Shown piece after piece: positions 12,700 to 13,570 of a DNA stretch of 13,570 nt (its first letter is position 1; each line of letters starts with the position of its first letter). Source of the stretch: Halobacteriovoraceae bacterium (lineage in GTDB: Bacteria; Bdellovibrionota; Bacteriovoracia; Bacteriovoracales; Bacteriovoracaceae); the NCBI GenBank assembly GCA_018663815.1, contig JABJPQ010000644.1, forward strand, positions 1 through 13,570, in the 5' to 3' direction. A program made the position numbers and the translations under genes. The notes under the pieces were generated by a model. It was not told the DNA's origin, did no database searches, and saw nothing but the letters and a program-made list of their open reading frames with translations.

Positions 12700-13570
12700 G
12701 AATTGATGTTATTTCCAAGGATTTTAATCAAGATTCACACCTCAGTGAACTTATTTTACAACAAACACATTGTCAGGTGGAAGCTCTCTATTCGGGGAAA
12801 TCATACTGGTTACAAACTAATAAAATCACCGACGAACTCTCAAGTTATTCCCAAAGCCTTTTTCGGGATAAAGTGGATGAGGCTTTACTTTACCAAGAGT
12901 TACCTATGTCTGAAATAGATTTTGATTACCTCATCCAAGTCACTTATAAGCCTGGGGTTACAGATAATACTGCTCACTCGGCTAAACAAGCTCTAGCCGA
13001 TAATTTTTCAACTCTAGAATTAGACATTGCCACGGGAGAAATTCATTTTTTAAAAGCTAAAATTACTCTCGCACAGGCCAAAGAAATTGGAAACACAGTT
13101 TTGGCCAATTCGCTTATTCAAAGGATTCAAGTTTACCCTAAAGATGAACTTTCGACTCAGATACCTTCTCCTCCTATGCCTCAGGTCGTGATGGAGTCTC
13201 ACTTACCTGCCACACACAATCTTGCGATTACTGATGAGGGACTAATAAAGCTCTCTAAAGATAATCTTTGGGCCCTAAGCCTTGAAGAGATGAAACAAAT
13301 TCAAACCTACTATAAAAGTTCAGAATCAATTGAGCTTCGTAAAAAACTCTCTTTACCAGCAGATCCAACTGATATTGAAATGGAAGTATTAGCTCAAACA
13401 TGGTCTGAGCATTGTAAACACAAAATCTTTAACGCCAATATTAATTACGAAGAAGACCCTAATGTTAAAAATCCTTTAGGTAAATTTAGAGTTGAAAGTA
13501 TTTTCAAATCACATATCAAAAAAGCAACAAAAGATGTCGAAGAAAAGTTTAATATTGATTGGTTAATTTC
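12696..13570 (+). CDS. purL: Phosphoribosylformylglycinamidine synthase, 5' part (cut by window edge)
   Basis: The frame runs from the ATG at 12696, which overlaps the purN stop as ATGA, for 291 codons to the window edge without a stop. PurL turns FGAR, glutamine and ATP into FGAM. Residues 1 to about 150 look like the PurS-type N-terminal region of large PurL proteins, with 'VTYKPGVTDNTAHSAKQAL' from 82. A proline-rich linker is followed by the PurL linker helix 'LSLEEMKQIQTYY', then DPTDIEMEVLAQTWSEHCKHK with His239 in the W-S-E-H-C signature, and the start of the first AIRS-like domain. PurS is thus built in. Whether a glutaminase (PurQ) domain is fused at the C-terminus cannot be seen. 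Confidence 0.95.
   Translation, partial: MRIDVISKDFNQDSHLSELILQQTHCQVEALYSGKSYWLQTNKITDELSSYSQSLFRDKVDEALLYQELPMSEIDFDYLIQVTYKPGVTDNTAHSAKQALADNFSTLELDIATGEIHFLKAKITLAQAKEIGNTVLANSLIQRIQVYPKDELSTQIPSPPMPQVVMESHLPATHNLAITDEGLIKLSKDNLWALSLEEMKQIQTYYKSSESIELRKKLSLPADPTDIEMEVLAQTWSEHCKHKIFNANINYEEDPNVKNPLGKFRVESIFKSHIKKATKDVEEKFNIDWLI

Noticed and set aside
12703..12918. Plus-strand frame of 71 codons after purN
   Set aside because: It overlaps the first part of purL in another frame. The purL frame from 12696 carries clear family motifs and runs on to the window edge.
1..13570. Mobile elements, CRISPR arrays, tRNA or rRNA genes
   Set aside because: No transposase, integrase, regularly spaced repeats, cloverleaf or rRNA-like stretches were seen in the window.

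Overview
The window reads as a piece of the chromosome of a free-living, low-GC (mid-30s percent by eye), Gram-negative-like bacterium. The best guess is a Bdellovibrionota / Bacteriovorax-like (predatory) lineage. That placement rests on the AT-rich codon use, the long secreted proteins, the PurC-PurD fusion and a PurL of the 'AQTWSEHCKHK' type. It is an inference from general family knowledge and was not tested by any search. Nothing in the window looks like a phage, a transposon or a CRISPR array.

Left part (1-1610, minus strand): a possible gene start running off the left edge, a type IV prepilin-like protein with a cysteine-rich C-terminal part, and rpsU (ribosomal protein bS21) with its own terminator, a very long Shine-Dalgarno match and a leader hairpin. 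The rpsU promoter lies back to back with, and overlaps, the start of rarA.

Second part (1611-3562): rarA (AAA+ ATPase of stalled replication forks) followed by a YciO-type YrdC-domain gene on the plus strand. A terminator at 3536-3562 serves the next, convergent gene.

Third part (3590-6608): two divergent genes for secreted proteins share a 223-bp intergenic region. One is an unrecognised protein with eight cysteines in a repeated C-R-[TN]-V-C pattern. The other is a 620-residue protein that I read as an oomycete-elicitor-type transglutaminase (the GP42/M81 'TGase_elicitor' family). This pair is the most unusual part of the window.

Right part (6630-13570): a divergent purine biosynthesis locus. 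purK-purE runs leftward; purF, a purC-purD fusion, purN and a purL cut by the window edge run rightward. Every junction within the two operons that can be seen is a 4-base ATGA stop/start overlap. Together these genes cover PRPP to phosphoribosylamine (PurF), GAR (PurD half), FGAR (PurN), FGAM (PurL), and then the carboxylation (PurK, PurE) and SAICAR (PurC half) steps. PurM, PurB and PurH, and any PurQ or separate PurS, are not in the window.
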